A stretch of 64,000 nt of DNA from Rhynchopus sp. YZ270_cl-10 (GCA_964035575.1 OZ037916.1:620001-684000); one strand, 5' to 3'; shown: positions 42,876-53,517, counted from the stretch's first letter. Numbers and translations are program-made. The notes: generated by a model from the sequence alone, not told the origin.

Positions 42876-43101
42876 TACCGACCCTCCCCCGTGAAATTGT
42901 CCCCCCCCCCCCCCAAAACCGGTATTTTGCCCCGACGGACAATTTCAAGGAAGTCGCAGGGACAACCTTTGCTCCCCCTTCTTCACACCAAAACGGCCAT
43001 CCCCCTACAGTACGAGAAATTGTCCCCCTTTTTGCCGTACGTGATATTGTCCCCCTCACTTTTTCCCCCAGGGGGGACAATTTCACGGGGGAGGGTCGGT
43101 A
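42876..43101. mobile_element. TA-flanked MITE with C-rich ends (226 bp)
   Basis: TA duplications enclose inverted ends CCGACCCTCCCCCGTGAAAT and its complement, continuing TTGTCCCCC. Internal copies of GAAATTGTCCCCC and GATATTGTCCCCC suggest repeated binding sites. No coding capacity. Confidence 0.8.
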
Positions 43102-43774
43102 AAAAAAAAAACACACATTTTCTCTGTTTCCCCTTCCCATAGATCCCTTCCCTTCTCCCTACAGTTTTTTTTTTTTTTGTGAAAAGTCTTCAAGAGAGAG
43201 AGTACCCTCCCCCTCCATTTGGTCGCTGTATTGTTGTGCTTAGTGCATGAGGTGCTTAGCATGTTGTAAGGGAAAATAGGCAATGATGGTCACATGGTCA
43301 CCGTGTAGTTGGAAAGTGAATAAGGGGGGTGGGGGGTGTGAGGTAGCTCATTGCTTTTTTTTTGGGGTTAGTGGGGTGGTACTTCAGTAGTGTTCTGTGG
43401 AAAGAAAAATGATGATACATACAAATTCACCCAGATTCGTCATTTTTTTTCATTTTTCAAGTATTTGTTTTTTTTTGTGCTTTTTTGTGTAGCTTACTGC
43501 GAAAACGAATGAACAGGTCTGTTGTCGTGGGATGGAGCCACTCCGCCCCCCTCCGACTCCTCTCCCGTCATTAGACAGTATTGGGTGACAATGTCTTTCC
43601 AAAAAAAAAGCTTCTCTCTCTCGTTTACCCTTCTTTAAAAACCCCACGAACCCATACCACTATTCTCAGCACATTTTTTTCTACACAAAAACAAAAAAAA
43701 CACACACACTGAGGGTATTCCACAGTTTGGTATCTTCCCCTCCACTCCCCTCTCCTCTCCCCACCCTACTCGCA
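43102..43774 (+). other. No gene seen
   Basis: T-rich and then pyrimidine-rich leader to the RING-H2 gene; TTCCACAG at 43724 is a possible acceptor. No module of the common classes is obvious. Confidence 0.35.
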
Positions 43775-46533
43775 ATGGGTTGTGGGGCGAGTGGGCTGTC
43801 TGATGTTCGCAATGACAATAAATGCGACAATTTAGAGACACGCTCCCGCAGCCCCCGACACATGAAGGAGGTCGGCGGGACGAAGCAACGGGGCCAGCGA
43901 TCCGAGACTGAAGGTATGACGGTGTAAGCGTTTGCCTCATTGCCCCTCCCGTTTTCTTTTTTCCAGCAGTTTTTGGTGACATCGCCTGAAAAATACCAGC
44001 ATTTAATTTCTACTTTATCAAATCAATCCCCTCCCGTTTTTATTCTTAATGATCCACTTTGGGGTCAAAAAGCCCTATCCCACAACGCAGGCTGTTACAG
44101 GATGAACATCTACACCATACTATACATTTTTCAATACGAGCTCTACGTCACGCATCTTGCCAACCTTTCTCTCTGGGGGATTTCAATAACCCCCATGGAG
44201 AAGCAGATTGCTTCTGCATCCACCTATGCCACACGGTGAAACACTTTTTTTTTCTCTTTCTTTCACCTACATCAACCCTCTACAGTTGCGTTGGACTTAA
44301 AGGAAAAGCTTGACATGCTTGTTGCAAGGCTTGTGTTGGAAGAGGAACAGGACCTGCTCTTCGGTGCCTTCGGTGGCAACAGTGTCAACGGCTTCGCCAG
44401 CCGCGCCTCCAAAACCGCCGCCAACAGCCTCTCCACGAAAGAGATCAACACCCACTCCTCCGTCCTCACCATCGAGACACCCTTCGAGAAGGACGTGCTC
44501 TCGCCCCTCTCCGCCACCTCCAAAGGGTGCAAATGCAACGAAGAGTCCTGGACGGAGAAGCTCTTAAAACAGGAGTGCGCAATGTATGCTTGTGATGGTT
44601 TTTTTTTTCTCCCTCCCGAAAGAAGTTCTTGGGTCGCAGAACTCAAAGGGGGGGTAACGGAGCCCCCCTGGTTCGCAGAATCTTTATCAACTCTTTCTCT
44701 CGGTGCGCCTAGTAGATTTTCACAACCGCCTCTTTATTGGATACTTCCTCCCTCCGCAATGTGCGAAGGTCTCAGTCACGTAAGCAATAGGCCCAAATGT
44801 ACATATGCAGGCCCCTGAGGGGTCAGCAGAACCTATATAAGTGGCCCAGGGCCAAGGCTCTGCATATCACATATATGGTACACCATGAGGTACCCTGGTA
44901 TGCATCCCTGAGGGACATACAACGGCTCAGTCACATACATAATAGGCCCAAATCTACATATGTATACCCCTGAGGGGTCAGCCGAACCCACTAAATCGGT
45001 ACAGGCCGTGGGCCCTGCATATGCAATATGTTGTATCGTATGAGGTATGGTACTTTATATCTCAGAGGGATCTCTAACTTGTGATATAAGTACAGTGTGC
45101 TCCAAATTATGCATGTGGAAGCGTCTAAGGGATCATACGAGCTGATATAATGAAGCTAGGCCATAGGCCCTGTGTGTTACGTGCGTACCGCCATACGTAC
45201 CGGGATTAGGCATTGAGATGCCTATAATATGCACTACTACACATGCACGAGAAAACATATTCATTGGAGCCTGTAGCAAAGGTGTAGTCATACCATAGGT
45301 CTGCCTCCCCTATTTCACACGACATGCACGACGATACGCAAGGCTGATAATGATAGAACACTGCAGATACACATGGGCATTGACGAGATAGGACAGGCAC
45401 CGGCGGATGTAGTATATAACATTCCTACTGCTTGTTTCAAATCCCTACGCACTATCACGTCGTCATTTACACACATTCTGTCCTGACACATTGTTTGGTA
45501 TTGTGCATCGGAGGTATTGTCTGGATTATGTGGTGTATGTATAGAGTGGGTACCATGGAGGAAGGTAGATGTGAAAAAGGTAGGGAGTCCTCTTACAGTA
45601 AGGGAATTTCATGTACCGTACTTTTCGTAGTTTTAATGACAAATGAGTGCAGTGACCAGCGACGCTCCTAGAATGCTGTCCATGTCGGCGTTCTTGGTTG
45701 CGCTTGCGATCGCTGGCGATGCTGGCCCTCTTTGGTCCTTTATTAGGACCGTTGTTGGAACTTTTGAATTGCAGAGCAGCAGTACCATCTGCCATGCAAT
45801 GAGGCGTTTTAGCACCTTCAATTTCCTTTGTTTTGTTCTGTGTGGTCTCTTGTCTCCGGGCACTTCACTTCGGTGCCGTGCGTTGCGTTGCGCTGCTTCC
45901 TCTTCTGCGCCTTGGGGAGGTGCTACCTCCGTTGTGAGGTTCCCGTCCAGCGTGAAGGGGTCTGTTGCGTCTTCTCGGGTGAAGAGTTTCATGACCGTCG
46001 TCTTTCAACACCGCTGTGTGTCGCTGCCTTCTTGCATGTGAAGCCGTGTTGGTTTGGTGTGGCTACTACCACACCACAGCTAGCAGGATCGCCTTTTTCG
46101 TCTACCTTTCCAGTGTTCCAGATCTCCTTCGTACATGCTTGGTGCTTTGCTGGATTCCTTACTTTTGTTTTGCGCAACACTCCGGGGGTTCGATAACCCA
46201 CGGAGTGTCAGTGCCTGCGTCCCAGAGAGGCGTTTTGCACTGTCAACTTCACTGTTGTTTTCCCCCCCAAAACACAATACCCTGCACAGGTGTCTCGAAG
46301 AGTTCTCCTACGGTGACTCCCTCCGCATCCTCTTCTGCAGCCACGCCTTCCACAAGGACTGCATAGACGAATGGTTCACGCGCTCGCGAACCTGCCCCTT
46401 CTGCTTGCAAGACATCACCACCCTGCCCAGACCGGAGGACCTCCCAGAGAGCAAAACCACTCTACCCTACAGCCCCTTCCAAGCCCCGCTTCCTATAAGT
46501 TTAGAAGCAGAAAGTCCGTTGAAACTGCTCTAG
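43775..46533 (+). CDS. N-myristoyl RING-H2 finger protein (putative E3 ubiquitin ligase), three exons
   Basis: Exons 43775-43913, 44286-44583 and 46290-46533 join to 226 residues. It starts MGCGASGLS, a good N-myristoylation signal. The RING-H2 finger spans residues 144-184 with all eight ligands: C144, C147, C162, H164, H167, C170, C181 and C184 (FCSHAFHKDC is the centre). The second intron falls inside the codon between the first two cysteines, so the finger exists only after splicing; this tight fit is the main proof of the join. The introns start GTATGA and GTATGC and end CTACAG and GCACAG. A conserved-looking LDMLVARLVLEEEQDLLFGA segment precedes the finger. Such proteins usually move ubiquitin from E2 to substrates; membrane attachment and target are inferred or unknown. 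Confidence 0.8.
44769..45190. repeat. Diverged tandem repeat of about 156 bp in RING gene intron 2
   Basis: Two clear copies start at 44769 and 44925 with CTCAGTCAC, then AATAGGCCCAAAT and CCCCTGAGGGGTCAGC; a third, decayed copy follows. CCCCTGAGGGG is a perfect palindrome in each. Confidence 0.75.
45526..45992 (-). other. Coding-like patch in the RING gene intron, unassigned
   Basis: GC-rich island within an AT-rich intron. The - strand frame (MKLFTREDATDPFTLDG, EEEAAQRNARHRSEVPGDK, KNADMDSILGASLVTALI) looks more protein-like than the + strand frame. No family recognised. It could be an exon of an antisense or nested gene, or a relic of an inserted element. Confidence 0.25.
46175..46258 (+). 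repeat. B-box hairpin plus class A module just before RING exon 3
   Basis: CACTCCGGGGGTTCGATAAC with CCCACGGAGTG forms a near-perfect hairpin with a CGAT loop; GTGCCTGCGTCCCAGAGAGG and TTTTGCACTGTCAACTTC follow. The intron acceptor is only 31 bases downstream. Confidence 0.65.
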
Positions 46534-47551
46534 TCATCATAGGTCCGATGTGGGGAAGGGGAAGCCGAGGGAAAAGATCGTTTTGAAAAAGAAGCCTTTG
46601 GCAAAAAATTGGACAGTGGAGGGTGGCAACTACACTATTCCAACAATTTTTCTTTTTCTTTTCAGCTTGATTCTTGGTCGGCAGCAATGTTTGCCTAAAG
46701 AGCTCATGTTTGCCATTTTTTTGTCATATTTGTTAAAAGTTACCTACCGTAGGTCTATACGATGGTTGGGGGGGAGGACAACGCTTTGCGGACACCTTGT
46801 GGTGCTTGGAAACATTCACAGTGCCATTTCTTTGGTCTGAAGCGTATGCGGGATTGGGGGGGAGTGAGTCGACAATGGTTTATCACTGTTGTAGAACACT
46901 GTTTTGCGTCTGTAGATGCGTTTTTTTATTTCTTTTTTGCACTTTTCAACTTCTATATTTGTCACGTTTTTCAGCACCCCATAATACTCACCCCTTTCCT
47001 TTTCTCCCCAATCTGAATTAGACTAAGTTATTTTTTTCAACTTAACTCTAACAGAAACCCTGATTCTTTTTTTTGCAGTATTCATCACGTCTTTGTTTCC
47101 GCCACACGGAGACCCAGTGACTGTTGTCCGGTGAAGCGTACTGCATTTTTTTTTATAGATGCCTTGTGCCTGGAAGCCCAGTCATCTTTCAAAAAAATAA
47201 TTTTTATATTTTTCTGCAACTTCTTTGCTTTTTTTGGGTTCTCGTTAATGAGCAAAGGGCTCGTTCAGGGAATCGTGGTGTCAGTCTAAAAAGAAAAAGT
47301 GGAAAATGGTGCAAAATATGTCTTGCTTAAAGGGACTGAAGTGCCTTTGTAAAGAGATTGAGGTCCTGCGGTTTCAGCGATACTCAAAAAAACAAATCAC
47401 AAAATCCTTTTTTGTGGGTTTGTTCAAAACGCTCATTTATTTTTCTTCTAGAGGTACACCACCATGAGAGGGCTTTGTTCAACTTTTGTAGGTGTAGTGC
47501 AGAGAGTTTAAGATTGTCTTTTTTTTTTTTTTTTTTTTTTGCACTTTCAAC
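46534..47551 (+). other. No gene seen; one class E module
   Basis: 46614-46664 holds GTGGCAACTACACTATTCCA and ACAATTTTTC. The rest is T-rich with GCACTTTTCAACTTC at 46939. At 47541 the class A phrase GCACTTTCAAC is cut by the element that begins at 47552. Confidence 0.5.
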
Positions 47552-47675
47552 CACGGATACTGACAGATCTGGGAGAAAAAAATGAAAACCCATGATTCAC
47601 AACTTATTCCCAGATCTGGCCAGATCTAAGAATTAGTTATCACATCTTGGTGTGTTCCGGGGTATCGGAAAATAC

Positions 47676-47910
47676 AAGTTTTCACCAATCTTCACCAATC
47701 TTCACAAGTTTTCACAAGTTTTCACAAATTTTCACAACATAATATTTGCCATTTTTTTTGTGAAGATTTGTGAAGAGTTGTGAAGAGTTGTGAATAGTTG
47801 TGAAGAGTTGTGAAGAGTTGTGAATTGAAATGAAAATTTGGATGAAAAAAACACAGGTGTTGTGAAGAGTTGTGAACAGTTGTGAAGAGTTGTGAAGAGT
47901 TGTGAATTGG
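47676..47910. repeat. TTGTGAAGAG minisatellite, left end
   Basis: About 20 units in two opposed blocks: first TTTTCACAAG-type units, then GAGTTGTGAA units after AATATTTGCC. Confidence 0.8.
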
Positions 47911-48396
47911 GGAAAAAAAGGGGGGGTTTTTTTTTCCAGGGGGTTTTGCAGGACTGGTCAGGTCAAGTGTGCTGTGCAAAAAAGGAGGGGTAACAAAAAA
48001 GTGTTAAGCAGAGAAAAGAACCGGGGGTGCCACAGGATGGATCCTGTAAAAAAAAGGAAAAAGGGAAAAAGGAAAAGGCCTTTTTATTTCTGTGTATTCC
48101 CTAACATTTTTTTTTTTGTGTTCAAAAGCTGAAGTAGAAGGTACCAAATGTTCACACGAACATCAGTTTCACGACATTCACCCACCATGTAAAGGGAAAT
48201 CACTGAAGATGTCCACCCTTTTGAATACAACTGTATGATTCTTAGGACTGAAACAGGGTTAATGTCAGAAACTGTCTACTGAAGTTTCAATTTGTGCATA
48301 AAACACTTTTTCCAAAACATGCACACCATAGAAAAAGAGATGGGAACATTTTTGTTTAATCCCTCGCCATGTACTTTCAATTCATTGAAGAATGTA

Positions 48397-48935
48397 TACT
48401 GGGGGGGGGGCTAATAAAGTATACGGTGCTAATAAAGTATACGGGGGTAATAAAGTATACGGTGCGGAAACCCATTTTGAGCGTGGAAATCTGTGAAATA
48501 AAGTATACGGTTTTTGTGTACATTTTTCTTACTAAAAAAATTTTCCAGCAAGTTTTGCACAAAAAATCGAAAAATTTTTTTTTTGATTTCGGTGGTCCGG
48601 ATTCTGTGCGTGCTGTGATGGGGTCACTTTGCGCTGAGAAACGAGTATTTTTGACCTAAAACGCGTGTATCAGTTTTTACACGATTGGTGCTGATGGGGT
48701 TCAGATTTGTGAAAATTTAAGTCACCAAAAAATTGTTCATTTTTCCACATTGACCCCACCACTGGCTGGGATTGGCCCAAAAATGCCAATGGTGGTGTTT
48801 TCGCGAGGTTTCGGCTACTAGAAACCCCAAAATAACAGTGATTTTTTTTTTCTTCCACTTTTCGTTTTTTGGCCATTTAAGCAGTAATTCCCGCCGAATA
48901 AAGTATACGTATACTTTAATAGCTCCCCCCCAGTA
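48397..48935. mobile_element. G-run TIR element nested in the 3.2-kb element (539 bp)
   Basis: TA duplications flank CTGGGGGGGGG on the left and CCCCCCCAG on the right, followed inward by GCTAATAAAGTATACGG and the complement of GCTATTAAAGTATACG. AATAAAGTATACGG repeats four times near the left end. Same end type as 33919-35906 and 52640-52944 but with a different subterminal repeat. Confidence 0.8.
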
Positions 48936-49397
48936 TGTTGGAATACCTTTTTTTTTATTATGAGCATTCTTGGCCTGACCAGCCTGTAAAAAAGACCTGT
49001 AAAAAAAAAAATAGAAGCCCCCCTTTTTTTTTATTTTTATTTTTGAACCTAATTCATTTTTTTCAGTTCCGTCTCCACACAACGGGCGGATTCCGAAAAT
49101 GCAAATGCCGGTGCTTTCGCACGCGCATTTTCATGTTTTCAGGATCAGGGAGAGAAAATCTGAGTTGTGGGATTTACCTGGTCCCCTTTACCTTACACTC
49201 ATTTTGACCAACACCAAGAACTTGGCCATTTCGGCAAAGTGACCCCGCCACAGCGCGGACGGATTCCGGAAATGCCAAATGCGGCATGTTTTGGGGCTGA
49301 AAACTAACTTTTTTTCCAGGGAAAAAATTTGCTTCCGGATGTCGGAATTTGCCAAGGTTCAAGTGTGCCAAAAATAAATAATTTCTTCACCCCCGGA

Positions 49398-50306
49398 ATG
49401 GTACGCGAGGTTCAGCATATGGCGGATGTGTATAAAGTGTTTTACAGTGGTTCAGATCAAAGAGCCACAAAGATCACGGCCGTGCAGCCCCGAACACCGA
49501 GGACTCTGACACGCTTTTGGTGCAATCTTGCGAGCGTCTACTCGGAGGTTTATTCCTTCCCCGCGATTGTACTGGGGGATGACCGCCGGGCCGTCCGGAG
49601 GAATTGTTGGCTTGATGAGGACATCCCGCGCTGCGAACTTGCGTTGGTGGAGCAGAGCGTAACGCATGTTACGATGCACACCCCCGCCCCCATCGCCAAA
49701 GAATGCTGTGACTGGAAGGGTGAAGAAGAGTCCCTTGCTGCTGTCCCCAGTTTTTTGGCACAGGGAAAATACAAAGACTACCTCCCGCGCAGGGGTGCCA
49801 GGAAAAAAGACGGTTCCAGCGATCCCAAAACCCACCCACGAGACCTGTCATCTGCCTTGGGTCGAATCAAAGAGGGAGCCTTCAGAGCCCTCCTCATAGT
49901 TCTTCGAGAGATTGACGAGTACTCTTCGTTTGCTGATGAAGTGCTTGACATAGAACTTCCGCATGATTTTACCCCAGGCACTTCAGAGGGCGTTTGTTCC
50001 ACCATACGCAAGGTGATTACGACAACCGGCCATCAGCGGATAACAAATGAAGTCCTTCGTGCAGTGTGCGTGCTACGTCGTGGTACTGCCGTACCAACGG
50101 AGGAAGAGAGAGAGGAAATTGAGTGTGATTTTGGGGACCTTTTTACAAAACAGGCCCGGGACTATTGCAATAATCCGCAGTATATTAATGAACAGTTTGA
50201 GTCAGGCTTCACCAGGCTTCGTGAATTAGAGGACAAAAACCCGATGCCCAAACAGGAAAGAAAGAGGAAGCGAGGAGAGGACAATACGGACAATGATTCT
50301 GATTAA
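49398..50306 (+). CDS. Unrecognised 302-residue protein carried by the 3.2-kb element
   Basis: A clear GC-rich frame from MVREVQHMADVYKVFYSG to a basic/acidic end (ERKRKRGEDNTDNDSD) that looks like a nuclear signal followed by an acidic tail. Internal landmarks are TPRTLTRFWCNLASVYSEVY, RRNCWLDEDIPRCELALVEQ, a K/R-rich RRGARKKDGSSDPK and RAVCVLRRGTAVP. There is no membrane span, zinc knuckle or DDE-type pattern that I can see. The classic end of an intron (CTAAC, T8, CCAG) lies at 49306-49319, and the frame is open back to there, so it may have an upstream exon. It lies between the paired ends of the surrounding element, so it may be an element protein (an unknown transposition or DNA-binding factor) or captured host sequence. 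Confidence 0.6.
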   Translation: MVREVQHMADVYKVFYSGSDQRATKITAVQPRTPRTLTRFWCNLASVYSEVYSFPAIVLGDDRRAVRRNCWLDEDIPRCELALVEQSVTHVTMHTPAPIAKECCDWKGEEESLAAVPSFLAQGKYKDYLPRRGARKKDGSSDPKTHPRDLSSALGRIKEGAFRALLIVLREIDEYSSFADEVLDIELPHDFTPGTSEGVCSTIRKVITTTGHQRITNEVLRAVCVLRRGTAVPTEEEREEIECDFGDLFTKQARDYCNNPQYINEQFESGFTRLRELEDKNPMPKQERKRKRGEDNTDNDSD

Positions 50307-50504
50307 TTGAGCAAAGATGGGGGTTGGGACAGGGGCAGCAAGGGATTGGGGCGGGTATGGAGGGTAGGGAGAGTCAGCGGGTAAACACGGTTAAGTACAA
50401 AACGTTTCCCCCCCCTCCCCACATATTTTTATTGTACAAAAAACCATACGTTCGTACCCTGGGGGTGTGGGGAATGAATTTCATGCGGTAGGTGGGTGTT
50501 CACC

Positions 50505-50690
50505 ACTCTTCACAACTTTTCACAACTCTTCACAACTCTTCACAACTCTTCACAACTCTTCACAACTCTTCACAACTCTTCACACACACGTGTGTGTGAA
50601 AGTTTGTGAAGAGTTGTGAAGAGTTGTGAAGAGTTGTGAAGAGTTGTGAAGAGTTGTGAAGAGTTGTGAATTGAAATGAAAATTTGTATT
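50505..50690. repeat. TTGTGAAGAG minisatellite, right end
   Basis: Eight or more CACAACTCTT units meet GTTGTGAAGA units head to head around a CACACACGTGTGTGTG palindrome at 50581-50597; the block could fold into one long hairpin. Confidence 0.8.
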
Positions 50691-50781
50691 TTCCGATACC
50701 CCGGAACACACCACATCTGGAAAAACGAGCAAGATCTGGGATCTAGCTTCCAAAATCTGTCCAGATCTGGCAGTATCCGTG

Positions 50782-52261
50782 TTGCAACTTCCTCTTTTTC
50801 TTGTCCCCAGATGCAAACCACGAAATGGATGTCAGAATGCATGGCTGGGTGTCCACCCCCCCCGCCGGTCATTGTACCAAGGCACACTGTTCACGCGGGC
50901 TGTTGTATTTCAAGCAAACTTTTTTTTTTTCTTTTTGTTGTGTTTCTTTCTCTGGTTTTGTTGCCACTATGCCGCTCTCTCCTTGCAATATAGATTAAAA
51001 GTGTGAAAAAGTGGAGCAAAAAATCTCTGCTTTTGTGATATACGTCAGCTGTCTTTGTTGAAGGCCACTCATCACCAGAGTGGCTTCGGTTCATCTTACC
51101 AACTTTTTTCTCTCCTTTTTTTTTTTTTTTTCGTTTTCCTCAAATAGATGACACTGTCCTATGAAATATTCTCATTTTTTAGGTGATTATATTGTACGCA
51201 AATAACTGACTGTTTAACATACAATGCAACGAGGTCGAATTGGCCTACCTAAGGCCGGCTCAGGCGTGGCTGAGGTGTGATAGTAAGTATTAGTACGCCT
51301 CAAGACACGCCTGCGATAGATTTTCCATACATGCCTATTTTTCAGGCGTAGTCGGCCTCGTTGTGTTCTATGGTATAATGCGCACCTTTTTGGGGGCATT
51401 TTTTTTTTCTTTTCAGTGATTGTCCGCCGATTTCCGGGGGACGTTTGCACTTCGAACCTCTTTTTTTTTACTGATCTTTACTATATTTTTTCTCTGTTGA
51501 ACCAAAGCTTGCAAGATGTGTTGTCCGTGAGGCCCTTATTCATCTTTCAAGAAATCTTTTTCTTCTTTTTTGAGTATCTGTTGATCTTGATAAAATGTAC
51601 GCACCTGAAGCACGTTCATCTTTCAAGGCTTTTTATGAAACGGCGTTGGCGTCATTTTCAGCCGTCATTTTACCCTTTTTTTAAGTTTACAATAACTACC
51701 ATTTTTCATTTTGTTTTTCTCCTTTTGAAACCAAGCCGAAGCACGGCTCTTTGATTCAATCTGACAAACCCCCCCCTTTTTTCGACATCACAAGGTGACC
51801 ACCCTTGACTACCTTTTCGATTCACGCCCCTCTGCTTTTTATGAATTTTGTGGCGACAAAACGCCTGAGTACCCCACCTCGCTGGGGCTAGGGCACACTC
51901 AATGTGTGCATTTTTTGTGCTTTCATGTTTACTTAACTCATTTCTCAACCCACCCCCCTTTGGTTCCGTGTTTGGGCACACGAACAAACAGCAACCAACC
52001 CACATCACCTATCCTGTATCGGACCCCTTTTTTTCGTTAATTTTCGGTGAATTCTTAGAACTATGGTTCTTCCTAATTGTCCTCTCCCCTTTTTTGAAAG
52101 AAAAGAAAATAGTCTATCAAATACAGCACAAAAAAAGCAAAGCTACGCATCTCCAAAAGGGTGTCGTGGTTATCAATCTTCTTTTTTTTCTTTTTCTTTT
52201 TCTAGTCGACGAGCGGTTGTGTACCACCCCCCCATTCACATTCCAGTACAGGCAAAGCCAT
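50782..52261 (+). repeat. Gene-poor stretch with modules C, B, A, F, F
   Basis: Class C long form at 50813-50925; class B at 51057-51112 (GAGTGGCTTCGGTTCATC); class A at 51410-51470 (GCCGATTTCCGGGGGACGTT, GCACTTCGAACCTC); class F at 51525-51565 and 51595-51640 (CATCTTTCAAG in both). 51219-51375 has weak inverted ends, CAACGAGGTCGA and TCGGCCTCGTTG, and may be a small decayed element. Short frames near 51786-51900 (SAFYEFCGDKTPEYPTSLGL) look coding-like but cannot be assigned. Confidence 0.55.
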
Positions 52262-52635
52262 TAGGTTTCTTTATCACACCTTCTGTTGTTAGCCGCAGAG
52301 TACTTTGTTCTTTCATCTGAATGGCTGGACATCGTACAGTGGGTCAGTCGGAGGTCCTGCATCGACTACAGTCTTTTTCTTCTTTTTTTTGTTGTAGCGC
52401 TTTACCTATTGTCAATGAGGAAGAAAATACAAAAAAAATATCCCATTTACACCCTTTTTTCTCCCTCAACTATGACAAAAAAAGCGATCTTGATATAAAG
52501 AAGGTAATTTGTTACCTATTCACCCGCATTAAATTGAAGAAGGAAAAAAAAAAAAAAACACAGACAGTGGAGATTGCACAACTATGGCAACACAACCGAG
52601 GCAACTACACTACTCCAACAATTTTTCAAAAAAAA
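52262..52635 (+). repeat. Class D and class E modules
   Basis: 52262-52372 is class D (GCCGCAGAGTACTTTGTTCT, CATCGTACAGTGGGTCAGTC, GCATCGACTACAG). 52561-52635 is class E, matching the CFAP53 intron copy over about 60 bases with few changes. The G-run element follows directly. Confidence 0.7.
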
Positions 52636-52639
52636 TGTT

Positions 52640-52944
52640 TACTGGGGGGGGGGCGAATAAGAGATCAGGGGTGAATAAGAGATCAGGGCCGAATAAGAGA
52701 TCAGGTTGAGATTTTGGGGGTATTTTTTTTTTTTTTTTTTGCATGCGCCAGGGTTTTATCTTGAATTTTTTTTTTGAAATTTTACCCTGTCTACCCGGTC
52801 TGGCAAAAAAGTGGTCAAAATATTTTTTTTGCCTCCGGCGAAAATGTCTTTTTGCTTTTTTTCCCCCAAAAAATTTTTTTTATTTCTGGCTCGTCCGTTC
52901 GCCTAATAAGAGATGCCACATCTCTTATTCGCCCCCCCCCAGTA
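52640..52944. mobile_element. G-run TIR MITE (305 bp), deletion derivative of 33919-35906
   Basis: TA plus CTGGGGGGGGGGCGAATAAG at the left, complement at the right. The left half matches the right 190 bases of the 2-kb element in reverse (three GAATAAGAGATCAG repeats, then GCATGCGCCAGGG and ACCCTGTCTACCCGGTCTGG), and the right half matches its left 130 bases (GCCTCCGGCGAAAATG). The satellite core has been lost. Confidence 0.85.
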
Positions 52945-53095
52945 AAAATATGACAACTTTATTTAGAGCGTAGGGCAACGCACACCTCTCATTGTATTCC
53001 CCACTAGAGATAGCCACAGACGTGATATCAAAGTCACACACACCCTCTTGGTAAATGCGTTGCTCGCCGGAATATATTAACTGTCATTGGCGAGT

Positions 53096-53517
53096 GCACT
53101 CAATTTGCCTCGCTTCGCTCGGCAAATTAAGTAGCCCTCGCCTGGGAAAAAAATGCGTGAAGTTATCGCAAAATAAAACCCCGCTAAAATGAGGTGAATA
53201 AATAGTTATTTTTTCACGCTCTTTTTTTTTTTTTTCCCTGAGAGCTTCCTGTGAGGACACATACTCGTTAGTTATTGCACAATAAATAAGTCACGCTAAA
53301 AGTGCCAAATCCTTTCGTATACTTTATTTCCCGTGAAATAAAATTACGTATTCACCTCCTTTTAGCGGATTATTTTGCGATACTTCACTTATTTTTTTCC
53401 CAGGCTCGTGCACTCAATTTGCCTCGCTTCGCTCGGCAAATTAAGTAGCCCTCGCCTGGGAAAAAAATGCGTGAAGTTATCGCAAAATAAAACCCCGCTA
53501 AAATGAGGTGAATAAAT

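Larger units (their letters stand above)
47552..50781. mobile_element. Inverted-repeat DNA element of 3.23 kb carrying a gene
   Basis: The ends are CACGGATACTGACAGATCTG and the complement of CACGGATACTGCCAGATCTG. Further in, both ends share GGTGTGTTCCGGGGTATCGG and AAAATACAA, and then (TTGTGAAGAG)-type minisatellites. Left flank GCACTTTCAAC and right flank TTGCAACTTCCTC can be read as a class A module split by the insertion, with a short duplication (TTTCAAC against TTGCAAC, one difference). It contains the 302-residue gene at 49398 and a nested TA-flanked element at 48397-48935. The family is unknown to me. Confidence 0.65.

Noticed and set aside
51219-51375. tRNA or other RNA gene
   Set aside because: The inverted ends do not form a cloverleaf, and no A-box/B-box pair is present; noted only as a weak decayed element.
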